Source of the DNA: Pseudopyrenochaeta lycopersici
Lineage: Eukaryota; Ascomycota; Dothideomycetes; Pleosporales; Pseudopyrenochaetaceae
Assembly: GCA_003313425.1 (NCBI GenBank)
Contig: NHZP01000045.1
Location: forward strand, 310,001-374,000
Reading direction: 5' to 3'
DNA: 64,000 nt
The notes beneath the pieces were generated by a model, which ran no database searches, was not told where the DNA came from, and was given only the letters and a program-made list of their open reading frames with translations. This document shows, piece by piece, positions 1-12,600 of this stretch (positions are counted from its first letter, which is position 1; each line of letters starts with the position of its first letter). Both the position numbers and the translations under genes were made by a program.

Positions 1-1670
1 GTTCCTACTTAAGGAAAGAAATAAGCTACCTCTATAGCGAGGCTTATAATAAAACTATATAATAGAGTTAGAAGAGAAAGATAGACAGAAGCTAGAGATA
101 CTATACAGACCTCTCTACGTAATATTAAGAGATAAACTCTTAGTACTAAAGAAGACGCTATTAGACCTCCTAGATAAAGAGTTTATCCGTGTAAGCAGCT
201 TACTAGTAGCCTTACCTATACTATTTATACGTAAGCTAGGAGGAGGACTATAATTCTGTATAGACTACAGAGCTCTTAACGCCTTAACTAAGAAGGACTG
301 TTACCTACTACCTCTTATACGTAAGATATTAAACTAAATTAGATAAGCTATATAGTATACTAAGCTAGACGTTACTATAGTATTCTATAAGATAAGGATA
401 AGTAAAGGATTAGAATAGATAACTGCGTTTTAAATATAATTTAGATTATACAAGTAGCTAGTAACGCCTTTTAGCTTAGTAAATATACTAAGTACCTTCT
501 AAAAGTATATTAACTAGGCCCTATAAGACTTTTTAGATAACTTCGCCTCTATATACCTAGATAATATCCTTATCTTTACTAAAGGATCCCTCTCTTAGTA
601 CTACGCTTACGTATAAAAAGTATTAGATCGCCTATAAGAAGTAAGACTATACCTAGAACTAAGTAAATATAAGTTTAATATTTAGTATATAAAGTACTTT
701 AGCTTTATTCTAGAAGTATAGAAGAGTATATCTATAGACTCTAAGAAAGTCTAAGCTATTTAAGAATAAGAGGCCCTAATAATAGTTAAAGGCGTATAAA
801 AATTCTTAGGGTTTACTAACTTCTATAGATACTTTATCTTAAACTTCTCTTAACTAGTAGAGCCTCTTATATAGCTAATAAGAAAAGAAGAGAAATTCCT
901 ATAAGATATAGAATAAGAGTAAAGTTTCTAAGCTCTTAAGGATATATTCTTAGTAGATAAAGTCTTTACTACTTTCTTACCTAAATAATAGATAATAGTA
1001 GAATATAACTCTTTAGGCTTTACTATAGGCAGGGTACTATTATAAGAAGATAAGTAAGAAACTCTTTATATAGTAGCTTACCTCTTAAGGAAATTTCTAG
1101 CGTATAAGAGTAACTACCTAATTTATAATAAGAAGTTACTAGTAGTTACTACATACCTAAATAAATAAGACGCAGAACTTTATAGCGTATAAGAATTTAA
1201 AGTAATTACTAACTATAAGAACTTAAAGTACTTTATAAAGAAGTAAAAGGTAACAGAATAACACGTATAATAGTTAGTCTACTTATTATAGTTTAATAAT
1301 ATAAAGCTATAGTACTATCTAGGTAAAGAGAACACCTAAGCAGACGCACTATCTAGAAGAGGCTAGGACCTACTACAAGAAATAGATAACAGCTGCCTAG
1401 TAAGCAGAGAGTTTATTATATTAGTACTAGCCTAATAGTAAGATCTAATAGTTATAGGGGTCGCATAAACCCCTACGTTAACCCTTAACAGCTTAATTAT
1501 AGCTAAGTCCCTACTAAAAGCTCTAATCCTTAAGGACTTAATTACTAAATACTAGGACTAAGCTGTATAAGACAACTTAACCTATTAGGAAGTCTACGAC
1601 GCTATAAAGCTAGGTGCTAGGTCGCTACCTAGTATAACAAAGAAACTTACTATATTACTAAGAGATTGCA
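1..1670 (+). pseudogene. Outer Gypsy retrotransposon, reverse transcriptase and RNase H part (RIPed, nested host)
   Basis: Translating through the stops gives a Gypsy polymerase. A reverse transcriptase block appears at about 180-330 (FIRVSS, then CIDYRALNALTKKD), the catalytic box reads YLDNILIF at about 555-580 instead of YLDD-type, and an RNase H-like stretch follows to about 1400. Nearly all stops are TAA or TAG, as expected from CAA, CAG or TGG after C-to-T changes at CpA on either strand. The left end lies outside the window. The same element resumes at 2802 after a DNA-element insertion and again at 10324 after a second Gypsy inserted in its integrase. It is the oldest layer of this nest and cannot encode a working enzyme. 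Confidence 0.85.
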
Positions 1671-1672
1671 TA

Positions 1673-2799
1673 ACGTGTTCCACCACTCGCCGGCCAACAC
1701 CAGTCGCCGGCCCACCTCATCAAAACAGGCGGATCTTAACACACGATAACGCGACAACCACGCAGTAAATTTTCTAGTAAATATAGTAATAGCATTCTCT
1801 ATCTCTATCTACACGAGGTGCGATTATAACCCTAAACCCCACATTTGCTGCAGGTTAGTAGTGCTCGTTGCTGAGGCTAAGAAGCCTTACCCGCCACCCT
1901 TAAGTTTAAGGCTATTTTAGCAGCAATAGCTAACGCACTACCTACCTTAACCTGTAAAGCCCCTCTAGCTGTAATATATTATTACTGTTTATCCTTCCTA
2001 CAATAAAAACGCGTGTTTAAGGCACAAAGTTTACTATTTTCCTCTACTAAGACTATAGCTAAGTTTATAGCTAGCTAACAGCCTTTAATAAGCTAAATAA
2101 GAGCCCTGCTTAAGGGGCTCTGTAATTAATATTGGAGGAGCTTACGTATAAGGCGGGCCTGTTAATTAAGTTATTAAGTTAATTAGTACTGTGAGGCGTT
2201 TCTGTTATCTAAACAGCCTCAGCCGTGGCTACTGTCTATAGAGGAGACAGTGTACAAGGCTATACTAGGCGTTTATCTTTACAGGATCCTTACATTTTGC
2301 GCGCTGTAAGTAGAATTTGCGGTTCTACTTTATCTAAAGCTCTAACTAAGCCTTAATAAAACGACAGACCTAGTTCTTGCTAAGAGGAGGTAGAGGAGGC
2401 TGCTAGCCTCGTGCGGCGAGAAGGGCGTCTCCTATCTAACGTACGTTAATAATATAAGGCAGAAAGCCTCGTTAATTAAGCTCTAGTATCTATTAAACGA
2501 GGCTCTGTTCCTTAGTAGACTATAGCTTACGTTTTCGTACATTAATTATTAAAGGAGGCTAGCAGCCTTAGAGGCGCCGCTGAAGGAGCGATCAGGGAAC
2601 GTTAAATAGCTCTGCAGCCCTGCGCACACTTTTTATCTGTCTTAAATTAATCGCCTAAAACGCAAGAAGGACACGACTCTCCTTTTAAGCTACTGCAGGC
2701 TGTCGTTAGGTGGTCATAATTGTTGTTGTAGAGGCAAGCGCGTTAGTGTTGATGAGGTGGGCCGGCGACTGGTGTTGGCCGGCGAGTGGTAGAACACGT
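1673..2799. mobile_element. 1127-bp DNA element with 51-bp terminal inverted repeats and TA target duplication
   Basis: The ends 1673-1723 and 2749-2799 are reverse complements with one or a few mismatches. They begin ACGTGTTCCACCACTCGCC and are flanked by TA at 1671-1672 and 2800-2801, so a TA-targeting DNA transposon is implied. The Gypsy reading resumes directly on the far side. The interior is AT-rich, RIP-like and shows no transposase I can recognise, so it is probably non-autonomous or too decayed. The GC-rich termini carry few CpA sites and stay almost perfect. Confidence 0.85.
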
Positions 2800-2801
2800 T
2801 A

Positions 2802-3306
2802 ATCAACTTAGAGAGAAAGCTCTAATAGAGATCTAGGATCTAAGTGCCTAAAAATAAACCCCTTTATACAGGAATTATCTAGTAAGCACATCTAGCTGTG
2901 CAAACAGGTTACCTAAGAAGAGAAGAAACGTACCGCACGCTAGCTAGTACCTAGTACTAGCTAGGTATAAGTAAAAACGTCCGCTAATTTGTACAGAATT
3001 ACAGCTTATATAGACAAAGCACCCTGTAGAGAGATAGTAAGCACAGATACCTACGCCCGTTACTAGTACCTAGTTATACGTAGTAAGAATTAACAGTTAA
3101 CTTTATTACTAGTCTACTACTATTATCTAGCTATACTAACTTAATAGTAGTTAAAGACTGCCTAGGTAAAGGCGTAATACTAATCCTACTTAAGATAATT
3201 AAAGTAGATAATATAGCCTAGGTATTTATATAAGAAGTCTTCCGCTACTATAGGCTCTCTAAGTCTATTATATTAGATAGGAGCACGTAATTTATAAGTA
3301 AACTAT
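2802..3306 (+). pseudogene. Outer Gypsy, integrase first part
   Basis: Read through its stops, this stretch gives an integrase: a zinc-binding-like region near 2890-3060 and a catalytic-core segment ending SIILDRSTXFISKLL at about 3260-3306, which corresponds to the SDRG.QF core of Gypsy integrases. The reading is cut exactly at the ACTAT (3302-3306) duplicated by the inner Gypsy and continues at 10324. RIP stops are frequent. Confidence 0.8.
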
Positions 3307-3742
3307 TGTTACGATCTAAGAACATACTAAGGGACAACCGCCTTAAGAAGCCCCGCGGCCTAGTACGTGCGCTAGGCATAAGGCTGCGTTAAGAAAAGAA
3401 CACGTAACTTGTCACAAGTCTTACAGTCTTAAGAATCTCACACTCTAATATCTAGTCTCTATATAAGACTCTATAAGAATAGTATAGTCTTATAAGACTC
3501 TCTATATATATAGATTATTATAATAAACCCTTATAGCTTATTATGTTTAACTTAATATTATACTCTACAGTATAGTAATAGTAATACTAATTATTCTTAA
3601 CCCTTAATACTCTTTACAGAAGCGCCCTCTTACTGTCTTAGTATTAGAACCCCCCTTCTATCTAGTCTCTTACTCTATCCTAGAGAACTAACCTTATAAT
3701 CTTATTAGTTATCCTTACTAATAGCTTTTAAGATTCTTTACA
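3307..3742 (+). repeat. 5' LTR of Gypsy element 1
   Basis: It starts TGTTACGATC and ends TTTACA, matching 9883-10318 over its length. Its left part (U3) differs from the LTR of element 2, while the right part from the TATATATAGATTATTATAAT region onwards is shared with every Gypsy LTR in the window. Confidence 0.95.
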
Positions 3743-3779
3743 CTTTAAATACTCTTAAGATAAGTAATACTAAGATAGA

Positions 3780-4700
3780 AAACACGAACTATTATACTAC
3801 TAGGCTAGGTAACGCTGTCGCTAAACTAGACCTCTTTTATAGAGATCGCTTTAAGCTTAAAGAATAGTTACTTTAGTTTAACCTCTTCTTTAAGTTTAAT
3901 GCAACTACTATAGACGACGACGACTAAGCAGTACTTATGTCTAGCTATATAAGAGGCGAAGCTGCCAAATAGGTGAAACCTTACCTAGTTAAGTACATAA
4001 GTAAAGACAAAAAGCCTTAGGAACTTATCGTTATGTTTAAGAATACAGAAAGATTTAAAGCATGTATGCGCTAAGCGTTTAGACTCCTAAACGTAGTAAC
4101 TATTGCAGAGCGTAAGGTTTAAAACATGCGATAAACTAAGTCTGCAGCTAACTATACTAATAAATTTCTAGGTTACGCTAGATAAACTAGCTAGAATAAC
4201 GATACCCTAAAAACTATATATAAATAAGGCCTAAAAGCGGACGTCTAGACTAAGCTTATGCGTACAAGCACGAAAATTACGATACTAGACAACCTAATTA
4301 ATAAGACTATCTGACTAGATATAGAGCTCTATAAGCTTCGCGTACGACTTACAGGATAATAACTAGGATAAATAAAAGAAGATAAGAAACCCTAGAAAGA
4401 TTATCGTAATAAGCTAAATAATAATCACCTACAACACTAGTATTAACTATAGGGAGTACCTAGACAGTACATATTAGGAGGCCCTAAGGTAATATATCTA
4501 GATAACCTTAACAGAGGAAAATCAGGTAAGAGTAGGAAGAAAAAAGAAATAACCTATTTTAACTGTAATAAGAAAGGCTATATAGCTAAAGACTGTAGAA
4601 GTAAGAATAAAGTAACCCCCTAGATTAATATAATAGTTATAAAAGAAGAAAATAATAATAATAAAACGTAGGAACTTATTATAACCTAAGAGGAAGGGGC
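3780..4700 (+). pseudogene. gag of Gypsy element 1
   Basis: The capsid-like region is followed by a zinc knuckle at about 4555-4605, read as YFNCNKKGYIAKDC. The family form is C-x2-C-x4-H-x4-C. Here the first Cys and the His both read Tyr (TGT to TAT, CAY to TAY), which are RIP-type changes. The same gag is recognisable at 15440-16340 and 22980-23830. It would package RNA in the particle but is dead here. Confidence 0.8.
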
Positions 4701-5899
4701 TTAGAATATAAAGATATTATAGCTACCTCTCTAGAAACTTATAAAGAAAGGAATTCTAGGAACCTAGTATAGTAACAAGGAGAAAGAGAGTAACAGCTCC
4801 CTGTCCCTAGTCTACAAAGATACCGCAGAAAACCTTAGTAATACTATAGTACTTCTAACTAAAGAATAAAAAATAGAGAACTTCTAGAGCTAACATTAAC
4901 TAGGAACCCTAAGGCTATCTACGCCTATAGAGGCGGAAAAAGATATTACAGAACTTAACTGCTAACTATACGCGCAACATATGCATAAAGTACGATATAT
5001 TAACGCGCTAACCCTAGAAGAATAGGAAGCAGCTATAAAATAAGGAATAAGTATAATTATCCTAGCTAAATAAGTAATATAAGATATATTACAGGAACAC
5101 TACTATTACCCTAAACATTACACGAAGGTAATATAAGAATAGGTAGAGAAAGCTAAAGAAGTATAGTAACCTATAAGTATTAGGGACGCACTATAGAAAC
5201 TTTAATAAGCTAGATAAATATAGGTACTAGAACCCTTAGTAGTTAAGACCCCTAAATACACACTATAACGCTAAATAATGCTACTACTAACACAGGAAGA
5301 CGCCTTCTACGTACCTAATACTTAGGACCTAGTATAATAAGAGTACCTTTAAGTTAATTCCTATAGCGAGATTGTGCTTATAGACAGTAAGAAATAAGAT
5401 ATTTACACCTAGCTTAAATAACAAATATATTAGGAGGACGATAAAGAGAACGTTAACCCTAACTAGCCACCTATAGAAGGAGAAGCTAAGAACTACTATA
5501 AGCGCGCAGAGGCAGCTTAAACCCTACATACTATACGTAAAGGACTATAGAAACTAGTACTAGACTACTTAATAGATCCACGTAATAAGCGACATAGTAT
5601 TATTTACTAGTCTTTTTGTACTACAGACCTGTGCGCGATCTATTATTTAAGTAAAACAGAATAAGGATACTTTCCTTACTTGTTTTACTAATGTAAATAT
5701 TAATAGTATGATTATCTTAAAGTTAAATGCGACAACTACTTATAGGATAAGAGGACTATCCTCTACTTCCTAGGAAATAACGACCCTACGGCTACTATAG
5801 CGATGCAGCTAGTCTTTAATAGAGAATGTAATTAGTAATAATAGTAAACGTGCCTTAACCTAGATTGCCTTAAGTATAAAGATATTAAGACACTAAATA

Positions 5900-8800
5900 G
5901 GTATTAAGAGGAACCTTTTTTAGAGTTGCGCCTACTAATAAGTAAGAATTATAAACTCTATGCGCAACAGGCATATAAGAACTCCTTAAGCTAAATATTA
6001 AGCTTAATAGAAGCTAGATAAAGGCACTAGTAGATTCTAGAGCATAACAGAGCTATATTTCTGCGCGAGCGATAGAATAAGCTAGCCTTATCCTATCGTT
6101 AAAATTAGTACTATATCTATTAATAGTAGCTAATAGACAACTAATGCTATCAGAGTCTGTAATTACACACGAAGTACAGAGTATGCAACTTATTATCTAG
6201 AACTATAGGGAAATAATTAATCTAGACGTCTTTAGACTATTATAATATAATATAATACTAAGACTCCTATAGTTAAGAGAACATAGCCTAGAAATAGACT
6301 AGAAGAAGAAAAAGTTCTCGTTTAAATGCTGTAGAACGGACGCAACTACGAGCAAGCCTACGCCGCGGCTGAGTGCCTAGGTAGATTAGAAGATAATAAT
6401 CAGGATCCTTACTTTAAACAAGGACAACCTTAAGACACGAGGGTCTGACTTAGCAGGTACTAATAGGAGGCCCTTAGACTAACAAGCTAGAGTTAAGAAG
6501 TAAAGCGTAACTCTAGTAATCTCTAATAAGTATAAAGAATATAAGTTACTCTTTTAGGAAGAGATAACTATAAAAGTATTACCTAAACATTAACCCTAGG
6601 ATTATAAGATTATCCTATAAGAAAGAAAGTAACTAACTTTTAGCTTAATTTACGGTCTATTAGAAAAAGAACTTAAAACCCTACGTAAGTATATTAAGAT
6701 AAACTTAAAGAAAAGATTTATCTAAGAATTATAATTACTAGCAGGATACCCTCTACTATTTATACTAAAGAAAAATAGGAAGTTAAGATTATACGTTAAC
6801 TACTAGAAACTTAATAATATTATAATAAAAAATTAATACTTTTTACTAAATATAGTAGAACTACAGGATTAACTAGCCTTTATAAAAGTCTTTACAGTAT
6901 TAGACTTAAGAGGAGCGTATAACCTTATTTATATAAAGGAAGGCGAAGAATAGAAGACTGCGTTTAGAATACGCTACAGCTACTACAAGTATATAGTAAT
7001 ACTCTTTAGTCTTACTAACGCACTAGTAACATACTAGGCACTTATTAATAATATGTTAAGAGAATACTTAGATATATTTATTATTATATACCTTAATAAT
7101 ATCCTTATATACTCTAATAATCTATAGGAACACATTAAGTACGTTAAAATAGTTCTTACCTACTTAGGAAGATTTAGATTATTACTTAAACCTAAGAAAT
7201 ACGAGTTCTATAAGGAAGAAGTCGAATTTCTAGGATATATAGTAGGTGCGTAAGGAGTAAAGATAAGCAAAGAAAAAATAAGGGTAGTAAAAGAATAGCC
7301 TAAACCTAAAATAGTTAAAGATATATAGTTATTTATAAGATTTATTAACTTTAACTAATAGTTTATTAAAGACTTCTCTAAAAAATCTATCCTACTTACT
7401 AAACTTATAAGAAAAGAAATAAAATAGGAATAAAGAAATAAATAAAGAAAAGTATTCTAGATACTTAAGGAAGCCTATATTATACTTCTAGTATTAATCG
7501 CATTCTAAATAGGGGAGCCTTTACAGTTTAAAACAGATGCCTTAGACCTTATACTAGGTGTAACAGTAAAATAGGAACGCAATAGGAAATAGCACCTAAT
7601 TACCTACTACTCTAGGAAGTTTACAGACCCTAAGGAACGCTATAATGTGCATAATAAAGAACTTATAGTAGTTGTTAACGCCCTTAACTACTAGCGAATC
7701 TACGCAGAGAGCTGTTTAGATCTTATAATATTTATAGATTATAAGAACTTAGTTAACTTTACTACTACTAAGACCTTAAATTAGAGATAAGTTAGATAGG
7801 CTAAAATGTTAGGATAATATAAGTTTAAGATTATATACACGCTAGGAAAGGATAACAGTAGGGCTGATGCCCTTAGCTGCAGATTAGACATTGTAGGGAT
7901 AAAGATAATAGTTAGTAATACTATCCTTTAAGTAAACTAGGATAGAAGCCTAGGACCTAATAAGTTATTAAATAATACTATAATAATTACGTCTAAGGTA
8001 CCTAAGGAATTATAAGAAGTAATTATCTAATAATATTATAATAACCTAGTATATAGTTACTTAGGAATTAAGAGAATAATAGAACTTATATAGTAATACT
8101 ACAGCTTTAAGAATATAAAGGCTAAGGTTAAACAGTTTATTAAAAAATGCGCGGACTATTATAAGAATAAACATAGTACCTACGCACTCTATAGAGAAAT
8201 ATAAGCTATAGAGCTACCTAACGAACCTTAGGTAGACATTTCTATAGACTTTATAATAGGGTTACTACTGTCTAAAGATCCCGCGACAGGAATTAAGTAT
8301 AACGCTATCTTTAATATAGTCTATAGATTTATAAAAGCAGCGGAGATAATACTATTTAGGAACAACTATAATACGGAACAACTAGCGTTTATTATCTTAG
8401 ATAGATTAATACAATATTACAGTATACCTAAGTTAATTATTAGTAATAGAGATAAGCTCTTTACATCTAACTTCTAGTCCACGTTAATAGCTACGATAGG
8501 GACGAAGAGAAAATTATCGACAGCCTATTACCTACAAACAGACGGATAGATAGAAAGAATAAACAGAATAATAAAAACCTACCTAAGGATTTACAGTAAT
8601 TAACAGCAAAATAATTAGGTTTTACTGTTACTAATAGTATAACTAGCCTATAATAATAAATTGTTAGAATTAACTAGAAAGATACTATTCTTTGCTAACT
8701 ATAGGAGATACCCTAATCTCTTTATAAAGTTATACCCTAGCAGAAAAGCTAAAGTAGCTATAAAAATAGCTAAAGAAATAAAGAAAGTATATAAACAACT

Positions 8801-9300
8801 CTAAGAAAACCTTAAGAAAGCATAACATAATAGTATTTCCTACTAAAATAAGAAAAGAAAAATAGTACCTTAGCTAAAGAGGGGGAATAAGGTATACTTA
8901 CTTACGAAAAATCTACGTAATAAGCAACTAAGTAAGGGACTTAATTACGTTAAGGTTAGACTATTTTTAGTTAAAGAACAAAATAGACCTGTAAATTATA
9001 TACTTAAGCTACTACTAGATATAAAGATCTACCTACGCTTCTATATCTTTAAGTTAGAACTAGCTAACCTAGTAACGCTACTATAAAAAACATTCTAGTA
9101 CGAAACTAAAGAAGAAATAGAGTATAAAGTTAAAAAAATTCTTAGCGAAGAACGCTCTAAGATTACGAAGAGGTAATACAGAGAAAGAAAGTACCTTATA
9201 AAATAGAAGGGCTACCTAGATTTAGAAAATATATAGGAACCCGAGTCTAACTTAAGGAACTGCAAGGAACGAATTAGTGAATACCACCGCGACAAGGAAC
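5900..9300 (+). pseudogene. pol of Gypsy element 1 (RT, RNase H, integrase, chromodomain)
   Basis: The order is visible through the stops. The RT core is at about 6540-7320, with the catalytic box read YLNNILIYS near 7090-7115. RNase H follows at about 7500-7900 and integrase at about 8020-8700. A chromodomain sits at about 9110-9290 (KKILSEE..., then YLIK.KGYLDLENI.EPESNL). The integrase zinc ligands read Tyr instead of His or Cys (8030-8165), whereas element 2 still has His and Cys. Chromodomain Gypsy elements are the chromovirus lineage, whose integrases bind methylated histone H3. Confidence 0.85.
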
Positions 9301-9405
9301 AAAAAGAGCTTAGGTGCTGGAACTATAACTAACCTAAGAAACGTGTTATAATTCTAAGAGCACCTGACCGGAGGACTCCAGCGACCCTAACTCCTAGAAT
9401 AGCGA

Positions 9406-9654
9406 CTAGTCCACGACGACGGCACCTAAGGGAGCTCTAGGGTTAACCGAGGCTAACTCAGAATTTAAGGACTCTAACGCCTCGAGGCGTTCGATGTCCT
9501 CTACGTCTGCGAGACTCTTATTAAATAACCTCGCCTCTTTCTTCTTTAGCAGCTTGCGCTGCTTACGTAAACGTTTTTGCTTTAAACGCGCCGCGGCAAT
9601 ACAGTCAAACGCCGCCTGCACCAATCGCTCGTCCTCGTTAATAGCTTTTTCCAC
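9406..9654 (-). CDS. Antisense small ORF near the 3' end of Gypsy element 1
   Basis: An 82-codon minus-strand frame lies between the chromodomain and the 3' LTR. The product is highly charged and helical (ARLKQKRLRKQRKLLKKKEA), probably a coiled coil. Element 2 has a longer minus-strand ORF at the same place (21045-21510) with CxxC pairs followed by a similar basic coil, so this is probably the tail of the same antisense gene. I recall similar antisense ORFs in other fungal Gypsy elements, but function is unknown. The local sequence is less RIPed and more GC-rich than pol. Confidence 0.45.
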   Translation of the reverse strand: MEKAINEDERLVQAAFDCIAAARLKQKRLRKQRKLLKKKEARLFNKSLADVEDIERLEALESLNSELASVNPRAPLGAVVVD

Positions 9655-9882
9655 TACTTCGTCTTGTTAGTCTAAATCCCCTAACTCCCTCACAATTCCT
9701 ATATTTCGCGGACAAAGAAGACATCTGATAACCTAAATTATTTTCTACACATCGCTTACAAGATACTATTGCGTCCTAACCTTTGTTATTTATTTGATCT
9801 CTGCGTTTTCGGCGATAGTAAGTAGCCTAGGAGGACATCAGATCAACTTATACAGATATAAGTTATTGGAGGGAGAGGATAG

Positions 9883-10318
9883 TGTTACGATCTAAGAATA
9901 TACTGAGGGACAACCGCCTTAAGAAGCCCCGCGGCCTAGTACGTACGCTAGGCATAAGGCTGTGTTAAGAAAAGAATACGTAACTCGTCACAAGTCTTAC
10001 AGTCTTAAGAATCTTACACTCTAATATCTAGTCTCTATATAAGACTCTATAAGAATAGTATAGTCTTATAAGACTTCTTATATATATAGATTATTATAAT
10101 AAACCCTTATAGCTTATTATGTTTAACTTAATATTATACTCTATAGTATAGTAATACTAATACTAATTATTCTTAACCCTTAATACTTTTTATAGAAGCG
10201 CCCTCTTACTGTCTTAGTATTAGAACCCCCCTTCTATCTAGTCCCTTACTCTATCCTAGAGAACTAACCTTGCAATCTTATTAGTTATCCTCACTAATAG
10301 CTTTTAAGATTCTTTACA
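9883..10318 (+). repeat. 3' LTR of Gypsy element 1
   Basis: This is the 436-bp partner of 3307-3742, followed by ACTAT. A purine-rich tract GGAGGGAGAGGAT at 9869-9880 immediately precedes it and is the likely polypurine tract priming plus-strand DNA synthesis. Confidence 0.95.
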
Positions 10319-10323
10319 ACTAT

Positions 10324-11260
10324 AAGGAAAAATCTGTAAACTCTTAGGAGTATAGAGGAACTTGTTAACAGCCTACTACCTATAAATAGACAGCACTATA
10401 GAACGCGCGAATAGTAATATTAAAGTAGTTAGTTAAATCTTTTATAACTATAACTAGAATAACTAGGTAATACTATACCTAATCCTTAAGCTAATACTAA
10501 ATACTTATATAAACTCCTCTATAGGCGTCGCTCCTTTCTTCCTTCTATACAGCTATCTAAACTCGCCCTTCTTAGAGCTACCTAGGAAATTAGCTAGCAG
10601 TAACCTACTTAATAGAGTAATACCCTCTAGTAAATAAGTAGAAAGTATTATATAAACGCTAAAATAAGCTGCTAACTAGGCTATCTTAGCTATAACACAC
10701 GCTTAATAACAACAGGAAGCACAAGCAAATAAGACATGTTACCTAGCTCCTAAGTATAAGGTTAGAGACTAGGTATAGTTAGACTTTAGGCACGTACAAA
10801 CTACACGCAGAAGCAAGAAACTTAACTAGAAAAGTAAGAAGTACTAAGTCGCCCGCGTATAAGACTCTTATTAGGTTAAGCTTTATATACTATAAAGAAC
10901 TAAATTATACTATATAGAGAAGCTAAGACTAGCTACTAAAGACCCCTTCCTATTATAATAAACTAACGACTTAAACCCTGCTACTATTATTATATAAAAT
11001 AATAACTTATAAGAAGACTACCTTAAATAGGTAATTAAGAATATCTAAGATAAGCGCTTATAAAATTAATATAATAAGTTCTATATAAAATAGGAGGGGT
11101 ACTATAACCTAACTTAGGAGCTAGAAGAGAATCTTATTTCTATAGAAGCCTATAAGAAATAGAGGACTTATATATAGTCTGTACAGCTACTATCTAAGAA
11201 ACTACTAAAAGGTTAGAGAAATAAGCTAGTATAAGCTAACTAACCTTGTATAAGGCCCTC
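10324..11260 (+). pseudogene. Outer Gypsy, integrase end and chromodomain
   Basis: The integrase reading broken at 3306 resumes here (LLTAYYL.IDSTIERANS near 10360-10410, the family TAYHPQTDGQTERVN block). A chromodomain follows at about 11020-11170 (NI.DKRL, then FYIK.EGYYNLT.ELEENLIS). The outer element is therefore also a chromovirus. RIP stops are spread throughout. Confidence 0.8.
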
Positions 11261-11269
11261 TAACCTAAG

Positions 11270-12600
11270 ATATCTAAGAAATGTTTATCCTCCTTAGGCT
11301 TAGTAAGGACTTAACTCTAACCTTAACTACGCTAAGGAACAGAGACTTTATTAGAAGGTAGGAGAGGTAGAGTACGCTTAGCTATATAAGACGTACTATA
11401 ATCTTACTATACGTAATTAGAGTAAGCCCCACTCTACTTACTAGTAATAGAGATATACCTAGTAAAGGCTATAAACATATAACACTCTTATATAGCCTTA
11501 GTATAGTTATTAGAATAGAAGTTAGTATTAAGGGAACTATAACTATAGATAAGGTAGGCTTTAAGGTAGGATTAATAACTAGAGAGGAGTTACTAAGCGT
11601 TAATTATATAACAAGTAATAATAGGAGAGAAATTATTAAGACTATAGCCCTACTAAGTATTATATAGAGATTAATTAATAAGATAAAGGAAGAATTTAGT
11701 AATATAAACTAGCTTAAGCTAAATAACGTTAGATATAGAAAAGAAAAGAAGAATAAGACGTATAGAAGTAGTTATAAAGAGACAGTAAAACTTATCTATA
11801 ACTAGAGTATCTAGGATATACTAGATTACGTAGTTAGTAAGGAGAAGAGACGTATTACCCTAAGTAGTAGAAATAATAATACTAGCAGGTTAAGTTTAGT
11901 TAGGAGCGGTTTAAGTAAGCTAAGCATAAGTAACCTAAGTAATGTTAGCCTTAGCAGCCGCGTACGTAGATAAAATATTACTAGTAGTTATATAAGTAAG
12001 ATAGTTTACACTACTACTATAACTACTAGGACCCTACATACCGCGATTAGGCTAACTAGCTAAGGGAGCTACTTTAGGAGGCATATTAGTAATAATAAGA
12101 AGACGAGTTATATATAAGTAAGTTAAAGTTAAGTAGTAAAAGAGGAAGAAAGAGTTAGAGGAAAAGCTCTTTATATGCGCACGAGTAAGTAAATAACTAA
12201 CCTCTCCTCTACTTTACGTTATTACGTAATAATAATAAGTAAAGGAAGAAAATTACTTATTAATAAATAAGAAAAAGTATATATAATATCTCTACTTTTA
12301 TAGTATAATAATATAACGCTACCTACATAAGTATAAAGTTAAAGTTAAACTACGTATAAAGAAGTAATATAGTTATTTAAGGAGGAGAAGGGTATTATAA
12401 TAGGCTGCGCCCTTTAAGTAGGAGAGGCTTTGCTACTATCGCACAGGGAAAGAACTCCTTAATCTCCTCTACTCCCTTTTCTTATTAGCTTATATAAGTT
12501 AGCAGCTAGAAGAGTACGTTCCTCTTTACTCGTACGAACATATATATATATCCTCTAAGGATACCTATAACCTCTTCTCTATCTTTCTCCTTCTGTAGTA
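11270..12600 (+). other. RIPed open-frame-like tract after the outer Gypsy
   Basis: Read through TAA/TAG, one plus-strand phase stays coherent over about 1 kb, with segments such as ITREELLSVNYITSNN and a Ser/Asn/Arg-rich part near 11870-11960. I do not recognise it. It may be a 3' extension of the outer Gypsy or another dead gene. No LTR pair for the outer element was found. Confidence 0.35.

Larger units (their letters stand above)
3307..10318 (+). mobile_element. Complete chromodomain Gypsy retrotransposon, RIPed (element 1)
   Basis: Two 436-bp direct LTRs (3307-3742 and 9883-10318) both run TG...CA. The 5-bp duplication ACTAT lies at 3302-3306 and 10319-10323. Inside are gag, protease/RT/RNase H/integrase, a C-terminal chromodomain and an antisense ORF near the 3' end. 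The element sits in the integrase of an older Gypsy. The two LTRs have the same length and differ almost only by transitions, so most divergence is probably RIP rather than age. It is related to element 2 (15034-21991) along the whole interior. Confidence 0.95.

Noticed and set aside
3600..9000. Alternative genetic code with TAA/TAG read as Gln
   Set aside because: Stops also replace Trp codons, CpA is depleted on both strands, and un-RIPed genes in the same window use TAA, TAG and TGA normally as terminators; RIP explains it.
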